Source: Rhizopus arrhizus (lineage: Eukaryota; Mucoromycota; Mucoromycetes; Mucorales; Rhizopodaceae). From it: a stretch of DNA of 64,000 bases. The position numbers and the translations under genes were made by a program. How positions within the stretch are numbered: the stretch's first letter is position 1; every line of letters starts with the position of its first letter. The notes under the pieces were generated by a model. That model was not told the origin of the DNA, made no database searches, and was given only the letters and a program-made list of their open reading frames with translations. Location: positions 1,736,001-1,800,000 of the forward strand of contig JAKZZE010000001.1 of assembly GCA_024220505.1 (NCBI GenBank), written 5' to 3'. Shown here one piece after another: positions 33,160 through 45,439 of the stretch.

Positions 33160-33310
33160 AAGCAGTACCCCTCTATAATAATTATTAGTTATCAAGTATA
33201 TAGTAAAAGTAATAGCACCTTGCTTTAGGTGGACCATGAGAAAAAAAAAGAAAAAGAAAAAAAGACAGCAGCCAAGCTTATACTAACAAGCAAAAGAAGA
33301 AGCAACTATA
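32890..33310 (+). repeat. E1 array of about 110 bp repeats
   Basis: Three to four units, each with TATAATAATTATTAGCTAT, AAAAGTAATAGTACCTTTC, TTTAGATGGACCATGAG and AAGCTTATACTAACAAGTAA, separated by A runs (including about 36 A near 33123-33158). E2 (40175-40590) and E3 (47565-47945) have the same array with different unit numbers. Likely binding region for the element's own protein; this is an inference from CACTA biology. Confidence 0.7.
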
Positions 33311-33793
33311 ATCCTGGGAAAAAGACTTTATAAAGACCATTTGAAACATCAAGAAAGCAACTAATACGATTTTACTAAAGTTCAAGTACCATCAGAACAA
33401 TAATAGAATACATATAATATTAAGAACTTACCTTTTAGAAAGAATGTTTTGTTTAAAAAAAAAAGAAAAAAAAAAAAGGAAAAAAAAAGTACTTTTTTTA
33501 TAGCCTCATTTTACCAGTGTTACAGTTACCCACTATCGATTAAAAATAAGTCTTCTTTAATACTGTTTAACTATTGAAACATTCAGAGAGGCTATTCATA
33601 AACAGTTTAAACTTTCTCTTCTTCTTCTTTTTTTTTTTATTTAAATGTAATATCTTTAACTCCAAAGGCTTTTTTTTCTTCGCTTTTTTTGTAGAACAAA
33701 CAAAAGTATCAGGTTGTTTTGTGCTCATCTTTAGTTTATTTTGTACTCTTGTTTTTTTTTTTTCTTCCTTTTTATATAATTTATCTTGAAAAA

Positions 33794-35044
33794 ATGTCTC
33801 GTCGTCTCGCTACCCCAATCAATGTTCCCAGTAATGCCCCTAAAAGGGCAAGAATATCTTCAAGCATTACTGGATCATCATCCACCGTTCTCCCGTCCTC
33901 TTCTCCTGCCCCCACTGCTGTTGCGTCTTTTGACAGCTTTGAGCCTTCTCGCCTTCAAGGCCCAGTTGGCTCTTCTGCAAATGGCCCAACCCTTGAGGCC
34001 ATCTTTGCTCAGATGCAGCAGCAGGAGCAGATTCAACGCCGACAGGAGGAGAATCAACGTCGGCAGGAGCTGAAGATTGAGCAGCTAACTCAATTGCTGC
34101 AACAACAACAACAAGGGCAGCAACAGCAGCAGCAGCAGCCTCCACAGCAGCCTCCACAGCAGCAAACTTCTGAGGTCAAAGAGAATAGGGCCTTGACCAG
34201 TGTAATTTGAATTTAAAAGCTAAATTAGCATGTGCAAAATAATAACTAAATTTTTGTTTTACCCTTTTTGAAATATAGGCTTTCATATTGAAGTACTACA
34301 GAGAGCATCTGGTCCCTCGGGGTATCACCTTTGACCTGAAGGAGGTCTTGCGCTACAAGCAAAACGCAAAGGTCAGAGATTTGCTTGTAGCAGCTGCCAA
34401 GAAGGAGCCATTTTCTGCTGGCATTACTGTTTCTGACATGCGCAGCATGGTCAGAAACAAATTCAACTACATGGTGAGAGAAAGTAAGGGGCTGACGGCT
34501 ACGTCAGAAGAATCAACGCGTCGTAGTCGTGTGCATGCAGTAAGTAATTAATATTGGAAAATTGAAATATATAGTGTTTGAAGTACTTACATTACTTCTT
34601 TACATTAGAAGCTCGCCATGAGGCGAAATGCTTACAATGCAGCCCCAGAGGAATTTGAAGCTCGTTTTCCTTTTGGAAAAAAGCTTCTGATAGCCGATTG
34701 GACCTCAGAGGAAGAAGATGGCCCTGAGGATGAACATGGTCCTGTGTTTGTGGTAAAAAGACCACTCTTTCGAAGTAAAGCAGTAAGTAGTATTTTTGTT
34801 ATAGTATTTATTTTCTAATATACCTTTAATTAATCTACAGGTGGACGAATTCCATGCTTCTCTTCAAAAAGCATGGAGAGACTCCTTGTCGAAAAAAGGC
34901 ACCATCAATAGAACAAGAAGGGTGGTGGACTACTTCGACAAGGAGTTCCCCACAAACCTTGACCATGAGGATTATCCCTCTTGGGCCTTTTCTTCTCCTG
35001 GCCTTGGCTTTTCCTCTTCTGCTGCTGCTAATCCTATGCAGTAA
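33794..35044 (+). CDS. E1 accessory protein (TnpA-like position)
   Basis: Exons 33794-34201, 34279-34539, 34609-34782 and 34841-35044 (introns 77, 69 and 58 bp, all phase 0), 348 aa. Order: MSRRLATPINVPSNAPKRAR (basic, possible nuclear signal), Ser/Pro/Ala stretch, Gln-rich coiled coil (residues about 75-125), a helical basic domain (KYYREHLVPRGITFDLKEVL, VRNKFNYMVRESKG), an acidic block LIADWTSEEEDGPED, then VVKRPLFRSKAVDEFHASLQ, and C-terminal PSWAFSS. E2 has the same exon lengths in exons 2 and 3 (261 and 174 nt). I know no named domain. Position, paralogy and low-complexity plus basic make-up suggest a DNA-binding partner of the transposase. It converges on the transposase, 191 bp apart. 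Confidence 0.82.
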
Positions 35045-35235
35045 GCGTTTACTTTCTCTTTTCTCTCTCTCCCTCCTTTTTTTTTTTTTTTTTTTTTGCT
35101 GCCTTTTTGTTGTCTCTGCAAATTGAATAAAAATTTCAAAAAAAAAATAACAATAATAGTCTATTGAATGATTCTTTAGTAAAATAAATAATAATAATAA
35201 TAATAAAAGAATGTTTGAATAATTTAGCATAGTTG

Positions 35236-38067
35236 TTACATATAAATTCTTCTTGGCAGAGCGAGAGTAAGAAGGTGGTTATCAACATATGGACATATAG
35301 CAACAGGGTTGAAAATCCTGTAAATTGGAAGTATATTGCTGCTTGTAACTGGATCAAATTGATTCTTCCACACTTGGATGCCAGTACCATCAAAGGTGGG
35401 AAAATGTTGGGTCGCATGGCTGTACCAATTGACGAATGCAAAATAATGAGTGGTATTGTTGAAGGAATGTGAAAAAAAATATAATATTTGACCAATTCGT
35501 AGTTGGTTATTTACAACGGCTTGAATGTATGATGATGATGAATGACTGTCTGATTGTTGGTGACGTTGTCCAAGCAAGTTAATTTTCTTAAATGATTGTA
35601 TCATTGTACTAATTGTATTCATAATAGGTGTTTCATAGGTATCCATATAATAATTTTGTAAGACTTCATAGTGTTCAGGGCATAAGATTTGTTGTTTGTT
35701 GTTGGTTTTTGAAGGAAGGGATTTTGGTGGCAGAGGCTCACTACCAGTAATTGTCAGGTTAAATAGACTTGGTCCGTCTATGAACTGAGCGTAATCAAAT
35801 GGCGTTAGACCACTCTCGTCATTCGTAACTTCGCCTATTTCCCTTATAAAGTTGAGTAGTAGGAGCATGTCTTCGTTGTTGGTATTAATAAGTGTTGATA
35901 ATGAATGTATAAGATCTTGTGTATGTATTGTTTGTGTAAGCATAGTGACATAAGTAGTTTCGAAGCCTGTCTTGTAATTGATATTTATCTTTTTGACATC
36001 ACCATTCAAGCGTTCAAAACCATAGAGCCAAAAGGCATAAGAGGGACCAAAGTCCAAAAAGCATTCTTTCAAATGCATGTGCATATGCATATTTGGTGTT
36101 ATACTTGTTTTTCCATAAAGTTGAGCACAAGTCTTGCCAAAGGTCTTAAATAATGAATGTGCTGTGTGTATTTCTTCAATTGTGATCAAAGGACCAGTCA
36201 CCAATCTTACTGCTTCTACATATCGTATCCAATTGATGAAATGTTCACCGATTAGTCTTTGTTTTAACAGAAAAGGCGAAAGCACAACACACCACGTTCT
36301 CCATTCATCGGATTTCATATTGCTAAAAGTACTTTCAATCTTGCCTTTTTTTCGTTTTTGTTTTTTTTTTTTTTTATACAAAAAATTAGTGTTCAGACTT
36401 ATCACAGAATTAATTCTTTTATATTTGTTGCATACCTTTGGAGATTCTGCAGTACTGTGATGGAATAGCAATTGAAGCTGATTCATCAGCCATGGCTTTG
36501 AAATCAGCCGTAGAAAGAAGCCCGTGATCTACCCAAACTTCAACCATTCGTTTTGGCGTACCTAGAAATAAATTGTGCATAGGATCAACTGTTGTTAACC
36601 TTACAACATCAAAGTATTCTAGTCGGTGAAGTTCACTCCATTTACTTCCTGTGTCCGTCTGCAGGGTTCTTTGTTGTGTAATGTGAGTGGCATTGAGCCA
36701 AGCATATGCTTCTTGGCGCTGCTGGGTATTGTTTCGCAGAATCCAATGCTCATCGTCAAAGTCTGAAAAATCTGGCTTCGTTGAATTTGCACCAGTACTG
36801 ATTCGCGAAAACACAGTGGAACACTTGTTGCAGGCTTTGTGCGCGGATTGACCCATGAATCCAGCTACCTTACGAGCTGCTGGTATATCACAGTTAACGG
36901 ACATCAAAGCAACACGTACCATCTCACCGTTTCTGTTCTGGTACGTTGGCATCATCATACCTCCGTACAAGGTATTCAGCTCTGCAATCATTGGTCGCAA
37001 GAAGTTTTGGAACTGGTCATCCGTGGGTTCGCCAGGCCCAGGAATCATACCAACCAGGATGATGTTGGAAACCTTCATCCTGAAACCCCTTGGAAGGTTG
37101 TTGATAGTGAGATATACACCACCGCAAGAGTAATGCATACCATCACTAGGTTGAAACCAATCAACGTTCAATGACACCATTAATGATCGTCTTTTATTCA
37201 CAAATAGCTCCCCAGCTGAGTCGACCATCTCATTCCAGACTCTACCATCATAAATGGCATACAACACACCTTCCTCCACATATCGACCTCTCCACTGTTC
37301 AATTTCTGTTTCAAAGTTCGGACGGACAAAGAACTTCTTCAACGTTTCGACAATTGAGTTGTACGGGAACTCAAGGACGGGCTTCAGGCTGCTGCCAACA
37401 AAAAGTGAATTACCACATGGGCGCTCTTGTCTGTGGGGGTTGTTTGCAAACCTGACAAAAGGGCATAGTCGGGTATGCAAACTTCCCGTGTCATAAACAC
37501 TTCTACAAAGAGAACAGACAAGGAAACGGGAGACACCACTACTGGCAGAGGAATAATTGACCATGGCACGAGCAGTGGAGATCTTTGTAGGAATCTCCAT
37601 GCCATGGCCAAGGGCACGAACAAAGAAAGAAAGAAAGGCCAACAGTTCTTCACCGGCTTCAACAGAAAGGTGCTTTGCTTGAAAAAGCACAAGGTAAAGG
37701 ACCAGGAGATACTCCAATTGTTGGTCGTTGGTCATTTCTTCTTCCATGTCGACATCCATGTCAGCATCAAGGTCGAATTCTAAATTTGTTTAATAAAAAA
37801 AAGGGTGTGTTTATGAATATACCTTCAAACGTGCTTCTTTCGGTAGAACTGGAGGGTTGCTCGAAGATATTTTCTAATCTTCTTTGTCTCAAAACTATTT
37901 TAATTGCACTTTAGTCTTTCTGCATTTCTTTAAAAAAAAGTACCTTCTCCAACTTTGTCAATACGCTTATGAGTATTAGCGGTTTTCTTGGCAATCATTC
38001 TGAATCCTTCAGGACATTTGCTGCATTTGGTGCATTGGCATTTAACTTTGTTGTTAGTGGCGTTCAT
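35236..38067 (-). CDS. E1 Tnp2/Plavaka-like transposase
   Basis: Exons (5' to 3') 38067-37944, 37894-37823, 37779-36436 and 36344-35236, 882 aa, introns 49, 43 and 91 bp. An N-terminal zinc-binding-like cluster CQCTKCSKCPEGFRM precedes RTxxxH-like TANTHKR. The catalytic core shows SLNVDWFQPSDGM (first Asp), NIILVGMIPGPGEPTDDQF, VNCDIPAARKVAGFMGQSAH with a following C-x2-C, TVDPMHNLFLGTPKRM, and LKECFLDFGPSYAFWLYGFE with FERLNG (candidate Glu). It cuts and joins the CACTG ends. No stop or frameshift seen. The exon 1-2 join is the least certain (acceptor AATAG at 37895-37896). Confidence 0.88.
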
Positions 38068-38843
38068 TTCAAAAAAAAAAAAAATATTCAGGATTTAGTA
38101 GAGGAATAAGATAGAAAAAAATGCGTGATCAAAAAAAACTAAAGCAAATATACTAAATTTGGATGTCGTTTCCTAAACAGTAACAGTTTTACGTGTACTA
38201 AAGAAATGTTTTTTTTTCCTTGTTTTGTTTCAGAGAACATATTTAACATTGAGGATACAAAAGATATAAAAGAAAACTCAACAATGGTTAAAATGTAAGT
38301 TTGTAACAACAAAAATAATACCAGGTCTAACGTCGTTTTTCTTTTTTTTTTTCTTTTTATATTAAGGATTTCTAATGGGACACAAATGGATGACGAACAT
38401 GAACCTCATGAGTAAAGTTATTCTTTCCAACAGATAAAACTATAAGAATATCAAACTTATATTACTGCTTGTTGCTGCAAAGTGTTTTTTGATAAAGAAA
38501 GTTGGCAATGTTAACATCTCTAATGGCTAATGGCAAATTACACCCATGTGTAAACATAAAGTAAGTAATGAACTAATATAAGCTTAAAAACATATATTCT
38601 TTTTATTGTATGTCATGAAAAATAATAAAGCAATCTATTTACTTGAAAAACAAAAAAATTGTGCTTGTATCTATTGATTATAATTGCCTTGTAACAAGAT
38701 GTTAACAAAGCTTCTTTTTTTTTTTTATTCTTTTTAGAATATACACGTATTCTTGTTATAATGTACAAGCATTTGTATTTTTATAAAACATGTTTACTGT
38801 TAGGTTATTGTTTTCATTTGAATAAGTAACATTTTATTGCTAT

Positions 38844-38885
<42 letters not shown>

Positions 38886-39366
38886 ATTCTTCAGCTTCTT
38901 TTTTTTTTTTCCCAAACGCAACTATTTTGTTACGTTCTGTTACACGCTTCAAATGAACTAAGCTAAAGATCACAGACTGCCTTCCTAATATGTATTCTTT
39001 TGATCAAAATAATCACAATGTGTTTTTGTTTTCCGCATTTTGCCCTCAAAAATAAAAAAAAGAAAATATCGGTCTTTCAACGATAGAGGAGAACAGGCTT
39101 TCCAAAAAGAGACTATTTGAAAAAAAAAGACACTTTTTTAAAACATGAATAACTCTATGAATACTTACACCACAAAAAAAATAATAAAATTATTAAATTT
39201 CTTTATTTTTTTCGCACCTAAATCTTTTTTCAAAATTCAAAAAGGTGCAATACAGAGCATTTTAATTTTTTTCGTTTAATCAAAGTTATTTAAATCGTTG
39301 AAATTTTGATGTTAGAAATGACTGCCAATGACTGATAACGCTGAAAATCACCAATTATTTGCAGTG
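38068..39366 (+). other. E1 right non-coding region
   Basis: No ORF. Upstream region of the minus-strand transposase, with blocks conserved in E2 and E3: TTTCTAATGGGACACA near 38370, CATTTTGCCCTCAAAAATA near 39040, TTTCTTTATTTTTTTCGCA near 39200. Homopolymers include about 26 T near 38850-38878. The last about 110 bp are private to E1. Confidence 0.6.
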
Positions 39367-39704
39367 GGATCACTGCAAATAATAGTGCAAATTCGTTACC
39401 TGATTGACTAGCAATCTTGCGAAATAATTTACAATCGTGTACAATCAGGTAAGAGATTTATCCACGCACAGCCTCCTGTCTCTGCCACAAATCGTGTAAG
39501 TTATTGTTCGCCCTTTGGTTATGTGATGATGCAAGATTTGTGGCCAACACAGGAGACTGTTGGGAGACTTTTTCGTTAACTGATCTTTCAAGATGGATCT
39601 TTCATCAGTTACGTTGTGGCTCTTGTTTATTATCAATTTGATATCTAATGGTGCTTGGCAACCAATCACGCTTTGTAAAACACTACTTTATTTGTCTTTT
39701 TGCT

Positions 39705-40396
39705 CTTTTATAAACCACTCATATTGCCTTATATACTTCTTTATTGACCACTCATATTGCCTTATATACTTCTTTATGAACCACTTATATAGCTTTATAT
39801 ACTTCTTTATTGACCATTCATATTGCAATAAACATTGCTTTATATACACAAAAAAATAGGGATTTTGTTTATAAAAAATAGCTTTTTTTTTTATTTGAAT
39901 AAAATAATAATAATACATGGTATTTCTTTGCTTGTAGCGTTTTAAAAGTGTACTTGACTTACCTAATGTCACCAGAATAGCAGCATCTAATCTAAAAATA
40001 CATCAATTAATCTCGTGGAACTCAAGAAGTTCTCAAAAAAAAAAAAAAAAAAAAGCCAAGCTCAAGGATTCAAGGATTAAAGGACTGGGGCAGTCAAAGC
40101 AAAAGAAAAAAGACATCAGTACTTCAGAACCAAAGCAAAGACAGAAAAGAGATAGAAGAGGCCAAAGCAAAGCAGCATTCATCTATGACAATTATTAGCT
40201 ATCGTGTATATGTAGTAAAAGTAATAGTACCTTTCTTTAGATAGACCATGGGAAGAAAACTAGCTAAGCGTATACTCACAAGTAAAAAAAGCAGCAGATA
40301 TCTATAATAATTATTAGCTATTGAGTATATATAATAAAAGTGATAGTACCTTTCTTTAGATGGGCTAAGAGAAAAACCTTGCTAAGCTTTACCAAC

Positions 40397-40439
<43 letters not shown>

Positions 40440-40595
40440 AAGCAGTACTCCTCTATAATAATTATTAGTTATCGAGTATATAGTAAAAGTAATAGTACCT
40501 TGCTTTAGATGGACTATGAGAAAAAAAAAGAAAAAAAAAACCCCCCCACCAGCCAAGCTTATACTAACAAGTAAAAGAAGAAGCAACTATAATCC
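39705..40595 (+). repeat. E2 subterminal tandem repeats
   Basis: Holds the 33 bp repeats (about four units at 39710-39845) and the about 110 bp repeats (40175-40590) as in E1, with A runs including about 39 A near 40399-40437. The order and spacing match E1, and the nucleotide sequence is nearly the same by eye. Confidence 0.7.
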
Positions 40596-41075
40596 TGGGA
40601 AAAAGACTTTATAAAGACCATTTGAAACATCAAGAAAGCAACCAATACAATTTTACTAAAGTACAAGTACCATTAGAACAATAATAGAGTACATATAATA
40701 TTAAGAACTTACCTTTTAGAGAGAATGTTTTGTTTTAAAAAAAAGAAAAAAAAAGGAAAAAAAAAAGGAAAAAAAAAGTACTATTTTATAGCCTCATTTT
40801 ACCAGTGTTACATTTACCCACTATCGATTAAAAATAAGTCTTCTTTAATACTGCTTAACTATTGAAACATTCAGAGAGACTATTCATAAACAGTTTAAAC
40901 TTTTTCTTCTTTTTTTTTTTATTTAAATGTAATATCTTTAACACCAAAGGCTTTTTTTTTCTTCGCTTTTTTGTAAAATAAATGAGTATCACCTTGTTTT
41001 CTATTCATCTTCAATTTATTTTGTACTCCTGTTTTTTTTTTTTTTTCTTCCTTTTTATATAATTTGTTTTAAAAA

Positions 41076-42380
41076 ATGTCTCGTCGTGCTGCCACCCCCA
41101 TCAACGTTCCCAGTAATGCTCCCAAGAGAGCAAGAATTTCCGTGAGCATTGCTGGATCATCATCCACCGTTGTTCCTGTTTCTGCTCCTGCTCCTGCTCC
41201 TGCTCCTACTCTTGCTCCTGCTCCTACTCTTGCTCCTGCTCCTACTCTTGCTCCTGCTCCTACTCTTGCTCCTGCTCCTACTCTTGCTCCTGTTCCTGTT
41301 GCAGGCTTCAGTAGCTTTACAGCTCCTCGCTTGGAGAGCCCTGTTGGTACTGAAGCCATCAGAGCAGCCTCTGGTGCCGCACCAGAGATAATAGCTGCTC
41401 AGATACAGCAATTCCAACAATTGCTGCAGCAACAGCAACAGCAGCAGGAACAGCAACAGCAGCAGCAACACCGAGCTTCAGAAGCTGAGGTCGACGCGGC
41501 CAAAAAAGAATGCAGTGTAAGTTTAGGACATATTTATTAAATTAGTAATTGTAATTTAATAACTATATTTTATACCTTTCTGTGTCATATAGAGCTATTT
41601 AGCAGAATACTACCGTGATTACGTTGTTGGTCGCAGAAGCGAATTTGACTTGGACGTTACCTTCGCCCATAAAAATAACAGAAAAGTCAAGGCATTGTTG
41701 TATGAGCAAGCCAGAAAGCACCATCGTTTTGATTTGCTCACCACCTCACATGTAAATGCAATAATTAGGAGCAAGTATTCCTACATGATGAGCAAGGCCA
41801 AGGGGAAGACAGTTGTTTCACCAAAAACTACCTGTCGTAGCCGTATAAATACGGTGAGTATTTAATATTTTTGAAGATTATACTATAAAATATAGAAAAT
41901 ACTTACATTGATACCTTACGATAGAAACTCTCTAACAGGAGATCTGTTTATATGGCTAACCCTTCCGCGTTCGACGCCCGTTTCCCGTTCGCTGGTAAAA
42001 TTCTGACTGTTGACTGGACGTCAGATGAAGAAGATGGACCAGAGGACGAGAACGGTCGTACGTTTGTGGTCAAACGGCCATCATTTAGAAGCAACGAAGT
42101 AAGCAAAATGTTGTTGACAAATTTCATTTTCTAATATACCTTAATTAATCTATAGGTGGTGCAATTCCACGAAGAGTTGCAAAAAAGATACAAGGAGTCG
42201 ATGAAGAAAAAGGGGGCTCCACCAACTATTAGAAGAATAATAGAAAACGTTGAAGTGGAGTTCCCCGACAAACTTGATGATGCCGATTTTCCTTCCTGGG
42301 CTTTTTCTTCTTCTGCTCTTGGTTTTCCAACCTCTGTTTCTGCTTCTTCCTCTTTTGCGACTTCCAGTTCAATGCAGTAG
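41076..42380 (+). CDS. E2 accessory protein (TnpA-like position)
   Basis: Exons 41076-41516, 41593-41853, 41925-42098 and 42156-42380 (introns 76, 71 and 57 bp), 366 aa. Begins MSRRAATPINVPSNAPKRAR like E1. An expanded Ala-Pro-Thr-Leu repeat follows (APAPTL about five times), then polyglutamine, then AEYYRDYVVGRRSEFDLDV, VNAIIRSKYSYMMSKAKG, LTVDWTSDEEDGPEDENG, VVKRPSFRSNEVVQFHEELQ and FPSWAFSS. The acidic DWTSxEEDGPED block and the KRPxFRSxxVxxFHxxLQ block are the best conserved parts between E1 and E2, so they are probably the functional core. The function is unknown. Confidence 0.82.
41190..41292 (+). repeat. Coding minisatellite, 18 bp unit
   Basis: Unit GCTCCTGCTCCTACTCTT, about five copies after several GCTCCT repeats, inside exon 1 of the E2 accessory gene. 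Absent from the E1 gene. It lengthens the Pro/Ala linker. Confidence 0.9.
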
Positions 42381-42541
42381 GCATTCTTCCCCTTTTTTTT
42401 TTCTTGGTTTGTTGTTTCTTCACAAATTGAATAAAATTTTTTAAAAAAAAGTCTATTGAATGATTCTTTAGTAAAATATATAATAAAACAATAATAATAA
42501 TAATAATAATAAATGAATGAATGAACGCTTCGACATAGTTT

Positions 42542-45439
42542 TTACATATAGATCCGTCTTGGGAGAGAAAGTGTAAGAATATGATTATCTAAATATGACT
42601 TCACTGCTACTGGATTGTGAATTTTGTGAACAGGAAGTATATTTTGTTGTGAGACTGGGTCAAACTGGTTTTTCCACACTTGAATGCCAGTATCATCAAA
42701 GGAGGGAAAGTGATGGGTCGCATGGCTGTACCAATTGACAAATGCAAAGTAATGAGTGTAGTTGTTAAATGAATGTGTAAAGAGATAAGAAATTTGACCA
42801 ATGCGTATTTCATTGTTGATAATAGCTTGGATAATGCAGGAGGATGAAGAAGTTGAAGTATTTTTTGATGATGTATATTTTTGTCCAAGCAAGTTTATAT
42901 TTTTAAATGAATGAATAATATTGCTGATAAACGTGCCAGGGATGAGTGCATAGGTATAGGTGTAGTAATTAATCAATTGTTCATAGTGTTCTGGGCATAT
43001 AAGTTGGGTTCGATTGTCGAAATTTAAAGGAAAGGATGTGGGTGGCAGAGGCTCACTACCAGTTATTGTTGAATTGAATAAGCTAGGTCCGTCTATGAAA
43101 CGAGAGTAATCAAATGGCGTTAAACCACTCTCGTCATTCGTAACCTCACCTATCTTTTCTATAAATTTAATTAGTAGGAGTATGTCTTCGTTTGTTGAAT
43201 TGATAAAGGAATGTAAAGAATATACTAGATCTTGTGTGTGAACATTTTGAATGAACATAGTAGCATAAGTTGTTTCAAATCCAGTCTTAAAATTGATGTT
43301 TATATGTTTCATATCGCCATTAAGACGTTCAAAGCCATAAAGCCAAAAAGAGTATGATGGACCAAAGTCCAGGAAGCTTTCTTTCAAATGGAGATGCATA
43401 TGCATATTTGGAGTGGGCATAGATTCACCATACAGCTCGACACAGGTCTTGCCAAAGTTTTTCATCAATAGATGTGCGGTATCTATGTCTTCTACTGTGA
43501 TGGAAGGGCCAGTGACCAATTTTACAGCATCGACATACCGCAACCAGTTTGTAAAATGTTCACCTGCCAGTTTTTGTTTGAGCAGGAAAGGTGACAGCAC
43601 AACAACCCAGGTTCTCCACTCATCTGATTTCATATTAGCAAAAGCACCAGAGATTTTTCCTATTTTTTTTTAAAAAAAAAAGAAAAAAAATAAGTATTTT
43701 GTTCCACCATGAAATAAAGCTTTATTCCATGTATATATAAACACGATCAAGCAGTATTACATACCTTCAGATAGCTTAGCATATTGCTGAGGAACGATGA
43801 TAGTGGTCGACTCTGCTGCCATTGCTGGAAAATCAGTAGAAACAAGCAAGCTAAAATCCTGCCAGACTTCAATCATTTTTTTGGGTGTTCCAAGAAACAA
43901 GTTATGCATTGGATCGACAGTTACATATCTCACCACATCAAAGTAAGGAAGTCGATGTACTTCACTCCACTTTGTACCAGAACTTGCCTGTTTTTCTTCT
44001 TGTTGTGCCTTGTGCGTAGCAGTCAACCAGTCATACGCATCAAATCTTTGCTGTTCCCACGTTCTTTGCACCCAGTTTTCATCGTTGAAATCAGAAAAGT
44101 TTGGCTTTGAAGACCTGGTACCAGTTGATAGACGGCCAAAAGCAGTTGAGCACTTGTTACATGCTTTAGTAGCCATGGCGCCCATGTATCCAGCTACTTT
44201 TCTTGCTGCAGGCATATCACAATTGATGGACATCAATGCCACACGAACTACTTCTCCGTTAGGATTTTGGTAAGTGGGCATTACAACACCATTGTACAGT
44301 ACAAGCAATTCATCTACCAATGGCTTCAAGAAGTTTTGGATTTGATCATCATTGGGCTCATGTGGTCCAGGAATAACACCTGCCAAAACGATGTTGGAAA
44401 ACTTCATACGTGTATTTCTTGGCAGGTTGTTAATTGCAAGGTAAATGGCACCACTAGAATGCTTCATGTTGTCACTTGGCTGGAACCAATCCACATTCAA
44501 GGATACCATCAATGATCTTGGTTGACTGGTAAAAATTTGCCCGTTTGAATCCACAAGCTGATTCCAAACTCTGCCATCGTATATGTCGAACATAACATCT
44601 TCATCAACTGATCTTCTTCTCCATTGCTCAATTTGTTGTTCAAAACTGGGTCGCATAAAGAACTTTTTTAAAGTCTCAGTAATTGAGTTGTAGGGATACT
44701 CAAGCACTGGCTTTAAACTGCTGCCTGCAAAAAGAGCATTTCCACATGGTTGTGCTTGTCGATAAGGGTTGTTAGGGAAGCGTACATAACCACAGGAGCG
44801 AGAATGCAAGCTTCCAGAAGTGTAAACGCTTCGACAAGCAGAGCAAACAAGAAAACGGGACAAACCATTGCTGGCAGAGGAATAATTGACCATAGTACGG
44901 GCAGTAGAGATCTTTGTAGGAATCTCCATACCATGGCCAAGAGAACGGACAAAGAAGGAAAGAAAGGCCAACAAGTCTTCACCGGCCTTCACCGAGAGGT
45001 GCTTTGCTTGAAAAAGCACAATGAACAACAGCAAAAGGTGACGAAGCTGTTCTTCATTACTCATTCCCTCCTCTTCGTCAATATTCATTTCGTCTAACAA
45101 GTTGCAAAATACATTTCAATAAATAAAACCTTTCGTATATTAAATACTTTGTTGATTAAAATATACCTTCAGTTGCTGGCTCAGGAATGGCTGATGAGTA
45201 TTCGACAGTTTCCTCCCCGTTGTCGTTAGCTTCAGATACTCTTCTTGATTCTATTTTTTTTTTTGAACATTAACACATTTGGATTTTTATTAAAAAATAA
45301 AACAAAAACCTCTATTTCTAACTCTGTCGATAAGTTCATGGCCTCTTACAGTTCTCTTTGCAAGCATTCTAAATCCATTGGGATGGTTGCTGCATTCAGA
45401 ACAGGTGCAAATAATTTTGGTGGCGTTGAAGTTGTTCAT
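42542..45439 (-). CDS. E2 Tnp2/Plavaka-like transposase
   Basis: Exons (5' to 3') 45439-45310, 45250-45167, 45093-43765 and 43659-42542, 886 aa, introns 59, 73 and 105 bp at the same places as in E1. N-terminal CTCSECSNHPNGFRML with RTVRGHE (zinc-like cluster, one Cys replaced by His or Asn relative to E1), SLNVDWFQPSDNM, VLAGVIPGPHEPNDDQ, INCDMPAARKVAGYMGAMA, TVDPMHNLFLGTPKKM, LKESFLDFGPSYSFWLYGFE. Ends ALPRRIYM-like (SLPRRIYM), as E1. No lesion seen. The protein is clearly diverged from the E1 copy, although the flanking non-coding DNA is much closer. Confidence 0.88.

Larger units (their letters stand above)
32102..39366 (+). mobile_element. E1: complete CACTA/Plavaka-like transposon (7,265 bp)
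   Basis: The tips are CACTGCAAATAATTGG (left) and its inverted counterpart CCAATTATTTGCAGTG (right). GA separates it from E0 and GGAT from E2. It carries a + strand accessory gene and a convergent - strand transposase gene, both apparently intact. Subterminal tandem repeats lie on the left. CACTG tips, subterminal repeats and a Tnp2-like transposase together define the EnSpm/CACTA superfamily; Plavaka-like is my closest subgroup match. Confidence 0.88.

Noticed and set aside
32890..33310. CRISPR-like array
   Set aside because: About 110 bp tandem units without unique spacers, in a eukaryotic transposon; these are CACTA subterminal repeats.
33867..34157. Ala/Val-rich minus-strand frame
   Set aside because: Shadow of the glutamine-rich coding region of the E1 accessory gene.
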